Origin: DASPKS01 sp035628035
Lineage (GTDB): Bacteria; Bacteroidota; Rhodothermia; Rhodothermales; Rubricoccaceae
Assembly (NCBI GenBank): GCA_035628035.1
Contig: DASPKS010000039.1
Coordinates: 1-8,681 of the forward strand
Reading direction: 5' to 3'
DNA length: 8,681 bases
Numbering within the stretch: the first letter of the stretch is position 1; the number at the start of each line of letters is the position of its first letter. The notes under the pieces are model-generated. The model saw nothing but the letters and a program-made list of their open reading frames with translations. It was not told where the DNA came from and searched no databases. Below, one piece after another: positions 7,475 to 8,681 of this stretch. The position numbers and the translations under genes were made by a program.

Positions 7475-7563
7475 GGCCGCTTTGCCGTGCCCCGAGGCCT
7501 TCACGGCGTGCTCACACGGCCCAAAAAGCGAGGCCCCGGTCGCCCACATCGTATCCTTCCGCT

Positions 7564-8681
7564 ATGCGGTGGCTCCTCCCCCTCGCGCTCGGTGCGGCGC
7601 TCCTCGCCGGCAGCCCGGTTCCTTCGGCGCAGAGCGTGCTGCGGCAGACGCTCCAGGCCACCCAGCCGGAGTTCTTCGACCTCCTCGGGGTCACGGTCAC
7701 ACTCGGTGAGGGGAGCGACGGCGTGCTCCGCGCGCTCGTCGGAGCCATCGGGGACGGGCCCGGCAGCCCCTCGTCGGGGGCCGTCCACGTGTTCCGGCTA
7801 GACCCCGACTCCGTGTGGCGCCACGAGGCCGAGCTCGCCCCCTCCGACCCCGACCTCCAGATGGACTTCGGGCGGTCGGTGGCGTACCTCGCCGACCCCA
7901 TCCGTGGCGACCTCGCCCTCGTGGGGGCTCCGCTGTGGCACACGAACGATCTCGGGAAGGCGTACTTCTTCCGTCGCCACCCCGCGACCGGCGCGTGGGC
8001 CGAGGAGTTCTCGTTCCGGGAGTTCCCCGTGAACTCCAGCCAGCAGCTCGGCTCGGCAGCGGCGCTGTGCGCGCTCCCCGGCGGCGCCCCCGGGGAGGCC
8101 CTCGCCGCGATTGGGGCCCGTGGGGACGATGACGCGGGGGGGTTCGAGGGGGCCGTCTACGTGTTCCGGTACGACGCCGACAGCACGGCGTGGGTCCGCG
8201 AGGCGAAGCTCCTCCCGCCCGGCCCGCCCGAGGGCGGGGCGCAGGGCGACGACCTCGGGCGGAGCGCGGCCCTCCTCCCCCTCCCGGGCGGGGCCCCCGG
8301 CGAGGTCCTCCTCCTCGGGGGGGCGCCGAACTTCAGGAGCGGGCCGCAGACGGAGCACAACCGGGAGGGGGCGGCGTACGTGTGGCGGCGCGACGGGGCC
8401 ACGGGGGCGTGGGCGTACGAGACCCGCCTCACGGCCACCCCCCTCCAGCGCTCGGCGGACTTCGGGTGGTCGGCGGGGCTCCTCGCGCTCCCCGGCGGCG
8501 CCCCCGGCGAGGCGCTCGCCGTCGTCGGCGCCTTCGGCACGAGCGACCCCCTGCCCCCCGACCCCACGGGGAACCGCCGCGGCGCGCTCTTCGCGTTCCG
8601 ACGCGTCCCCGGCCCCGGGGGCTCGGCGACGTGGGTTCAAGAGGCCCGGCTGATGGGGGAGCCGCGCACGCCGGAGGAGCA
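7564..8681 (+). CDS. Secreted FG-GAP (integrin alpha-like) beta-propeller protein; C-terminus cut by window edge
   Basis: The frame is open for 372 codons from ATG 7564 to the window edge without a stop. The signal peptide is clear: MRW, a hydrophobic core of Leu/Ala, and cleavage likely after A22 (PVPSA/Q). The mature part is built from FG-GAP-like repeats starting at residues 41 (LLG), 102 (FGRSVAYL), 162 (LGSAAAL), 231 (LGRSAALL) and 300 (FGWSAGLL). Each is followed by a strand such as DLALVGAP, LLLGGAP or LAVVGAF, then a GxAYVFR-type strand (GKAYFFRR, GAVYVFRY, GAAYVWRR, GALFAFRR) and a WxxExxL strand. Repeat spacing is 61, 60, 69 and 69 residues. Such repeats normally form a seven-bladed propeller, so two or more blades probably lie beyond the window. 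Repeats 3-5 carry LPGGAPGE where the calcium-binding DxDGDG loop is usual. It is transcribed divergently from porU and has no Shine-Dalgarno. The role is unknown; a surface adhesin-like or T9SS client protein is conceivable, but no sorting domain is visible. Confidence 0.85.
   Translation, partial: MRWLLPLALGAALLAGSPVPSAQSVLRQTLQATQPEFFDLLGVTVTLGEGSDGVLRALVGAIGDGPGSPSSGAVHVFRLDPDSVWRHEAELAPSDPDLQMDFGRSVAYLADPIRGDLALVGAPLWHTNDLGKAYFFRRHPATGAWAEEFSFREFPVNSSQQLGSAAALCALPGGAPGEALAAIGARGDDDAGGFEGAVYVFRYDADSTAWVREAKLLPPGPPEGGAQGDDLGRSAALLPLPGGAPGEVLLLGGAPNFRSGPQTEHNREGAAYVWRRDGATGAWAYETRLTATPLQRSADFGWSAGLLALPGGAPGEALAVVGAFGTSDPLPPDPTGNRRGALFAFRRVPGPGGSATWVQEARLMGEPRTPEE
8071..8106 (+). repeat. Intragenic repeat encoding ALPGGAPGEALA, copy A
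   Basis: This 36-base segment encodes residues 170-181 of the FG-GAP protein. It matches 8485-8520 at 34 of 36 bases by hand alignment, both differences being third-position changes, exactly 414 bases (138 codons, two repeat units) apart. It lies at the same offset within its FG-GAP repeat as copy B. Confidence 0.7.
8485..8520 (+). repeat. Intragenic repeat encoding ALPGGAPGEALA, copy B
   Basis: This is the second near-identical copy and encodes residues 308-319. A more diverged version between them (8281-8304, LPGGAPGE at 240-247) sits in the intermediate repeat. The pattern points to repeat-unit duplication or gene conversion within the propeller gene. Confidence 0.7.

Larger units (their letters stand above)
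7312..7563. other. Divergent intergenic region between porU and the FG-GAP gene
   Basis: This 252-base region separates the two divergent start codons and must hold both sets of expression signals. It contains the candidate porU promoter and the leader hairpin. For the plus-strand gene no convincing promoter was found: TTCACG (7500-7505) has no matching -10, and TATCCT (7552-7557) lies only 6 bases before the ATG, which would need a leaderless transcript. No small gene with a credible start and composition was seen here. Confidence 0.7.

Noticed and set aside
3206..7549. The porV reading frame stays open upstream across the whole of porU, giving an apparent 1826-aa protein.
   Set aside because: The upstream part overlaps porU in another frame, is extremely Arg/Pro-rich, and has no domains. 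The signal peptide at 3205 marks the true porV start. Codon third positions saturated with G/C remove stop codons from alternative frames.
7552..7563. TATCCT just before the FG-GAP ATG as a -10 box for a leaderless transcript.
   Set aside because: It is a 4 of 6 match with no -35 at the right spacing, so the evidence is too weak to annotate.
7798..8640. A 280-codon minus-strand frame opposite the FG-GAP gene.
   Set aside because: It is a compositional shadow; the plus-strand frame has a signal peptide and periodic FG-GAP repeats.

Overview
The window is about 70% G+C by eye, with codon third positions almost always G or C. It encodes four secreted or outer-membrane proteins. Two of them, PorU and PorV, are core parts of the type IX secretion system (T9SS), which is confined to the Bacteroidota/Rhodothermota/Ignavibacteria group. 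T9SS genes with this composition suggest a high-GC Rhodothermota lineage (Rubricoccaceae- or Salinibacter-like). That placement is an inference; no rRNA or other marker gene is present.

Layout: bases 7311 down to 1 on the minus strand hold porU (1337 aa), porV (378 aa) and a third gene that runs off the left edge (683 codons visible). The gaps are 92 and 19 bases, so a single operon is likely. A 252-base divergent intergenic region (7312-7563) carries a plausible sigma70-like promoter for the operon and a perfect 8-bp hairpin in the presumed porU leader. From 7564 to the right edge on the plus strand lies the N-terminal 372 codons of an FG-GAP beta-propeller protein. No intergenic stretch exceeds 300 bases, and no RNA gene, mobile element or CRISPR array was seen.

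How the genes fit together: PorV is the outer-membrane shuttle that accepts cargo carrying a C-terminal sorting domain. PorU is the cell-surface cysteine peptidase/sortase that removes that domain and attaches cargo to a surface lipid. The third gene encodes a secreted protein of the M6 (immune inhibitor A-like) metallopeptidase type whose zinc-binding HExxH position reads ASFFS. It is therefore probably a pseudopeptidase, and possibly a T9SS client or accessory. The divergent FG-GAP protein also has a signal peptide and could be a surface client, but its C-terminus is outside the window.

The most noteworthy points are the pseudo-M6 protein directly downstream of porUV, the abrupt change in its codon usage near the left edge (bases 1-300), and the FG-GAP repeats in which the usual calcium-binding loop is replaced by a recurring LPGGAPGE segment at exact 69-residue spacing.
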